From contig JAKARI010000010.1 of NCBI GenBank assembly GCA_021819245.1, positions 1-64,000 on the forward strand: 64,000 nucleotides of DNA, in the 5' to 3' direction. A program made the translations under genes and the position numbers. The notes beneath the pieces are model-generated. The model was not told the DNA's origin and made no database searches. It saw nothing but the letters and a program-made list of their open reading frames with translations. Below are positions 63,608 to 64,000 of the stretch, one piece after another; positions within the stretch are counted from its first letter, which is position 1; the number at the start of each line of letters is the position of its first letter. Source of the stretch: Pseudomonadota bacterium. Lineage in GTDB: Bacteria; Pseudomonadota; Gammaproteobacteria; Acidiferrobacterales; Acidiferrobacteraceae.

Positions 63608-64000
63608 ACCGGGAGTCGCGCGCCGGCGTCGGCATGACCTCGGCGCGGACCCGCGAGCGCCTCATCGGCCGGCTGCGCGAGCAAGGCATACGCGATGAGG
63701 AGACGCTCGCGGCGATGTCAGCGGTCCCAAGGCACCTTTTTGTCGACGAGGCGCTGGCGACCCGTGCCTATGAGGACACGGCCTTGCCCATAGGGCAGGG
63801 GCAGACGATCTCCCAACCCTATATTGTGGGGCGCATGACCGCGGCGCTGCGCACATCGGGGCCGCTCGAGCGGGTCTTGGAGGTCGGGACCGGCTCGGGA
63901 TATCAGGCGGCGGTGCTGTCGCATCTGGCCAAACAGGTCTATACGGTGGAGCGCATCGCGGATCTGGCGCGCGCCGCGCGCCGGCGTTTTCAGGCGCTGC
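63604..64000 (+). CDS. pcm: Protein-L-isoaspartate O-methyltransferase, 5' part
   Basis: The open frame runs off the end of the window after 132 codons. It has the Pcm signature [35 protein letters not shown] near 41-75 and the SAM motif [18 protein letters not shown] near 95. The start is GTG 63604 (GTGA overlap with surE) or ATG 63634. The enzyme repairs isoaspartate damage in proteins. Confidence 0.9.
   Translation, partial: MNRESRAGVGMTSARTRERLIGRLREQGIRDEETLAAMSAVPRHLFVDEALATRAYEDTALPIGQGQTISQPYIVGRMTAALRTSGPLERVLEVGTGSGYQAAVLSHLAKQVYTVERIADLARAARRRFQAL

Overview
The window is high-GC gammaproteobacterial DNA. It looks like an acidophilic sulfur-oxidising chemolithotroph of the Acidiferrobacter type. 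The basis is a soeABC-type sulfite dehydrogenase with clustered moa genes, ornithine-lipid synthesis genes, and a standard gammaproteobacterial lol-exb-msbA-lpxK-kdsB-rne block. The genus is inferred from gene content only.

Positions 1 to about 25,620 are one end of an integrative and conjugative element. Its tyrosine integrase abuts the 3' end of a tRNA-Pro(GGG) at 25,623-25,699, and the element runs left past position 1, so the other att site is not in the window. A non-coding stretch (1-784) carries paired DnaA-like boxes, a 13-bp palindrome and seven tandem 10-bp units. A dense plus-strand module follows. It holds IncI/Dot-Icm (type IVB) conjugation genes dotD/traH, dotC/traI, an unknown gene, dotB/traJ and icmT/traK. 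These run directly into an R64-like thin-pilus cluster: pilL, pilN, pilP, pilO, pilQ, pilR, pilS, a PilT-like ATPase, a two-TM protein, pilM and pilV. A minus-strand block (14,948-19,371) carries an EAL phosphodiesterase, three unknown proteins of 181, 289 and 212 aa, a 61-aa gene and an ArdC-like antirestriction protein. Then come a plus-strand unknown gene, a SIR2-domain defence-type gene, a RecD2-like helicase and the integrase.

From 25,700 to the end is chromosome. Its order is an ABC-F ATPase; moaACDE (minus strand); soeABC (minus strand); a fumarylacetoacetase-family hydrolase; a methyltransferase; a decayed XRE/MmyB regulator; and an ArsR-type regulator. Next are cysQ, a DUF2892 protein, an EnvZ/OmpR-like pair, the olsBA ornithine-lipid pair, an FHA protein, dapC-dapD-dapE, an EamA transporter and a YggS-type protein. 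The plus-strand envelope operon follows: DUF721, lolC, lolD, exbB, exbD, msbA, a KdtA-like gene, lpxK, a Trm112-like gene, kdsB and a protein tyrosine phosphatase. Then come rne (minus), rluC, a HAD phosphatase, a Rieske protein, an S49 peptidase, surE and the start of pcm.

The most unusual features are on the element. The pilins PilS and PilV start directly with the hydrophobic helix and lack a prepilin-peptidase leader. A second, PilT-like ATPase sits beside the pilin gene. A free-standing EAL enzyme faces the pilus operon. A shared TGGTATA motif lies upstream of several element transcription units. The period-10 repeat array at the left of the window may be an origin or partition site.
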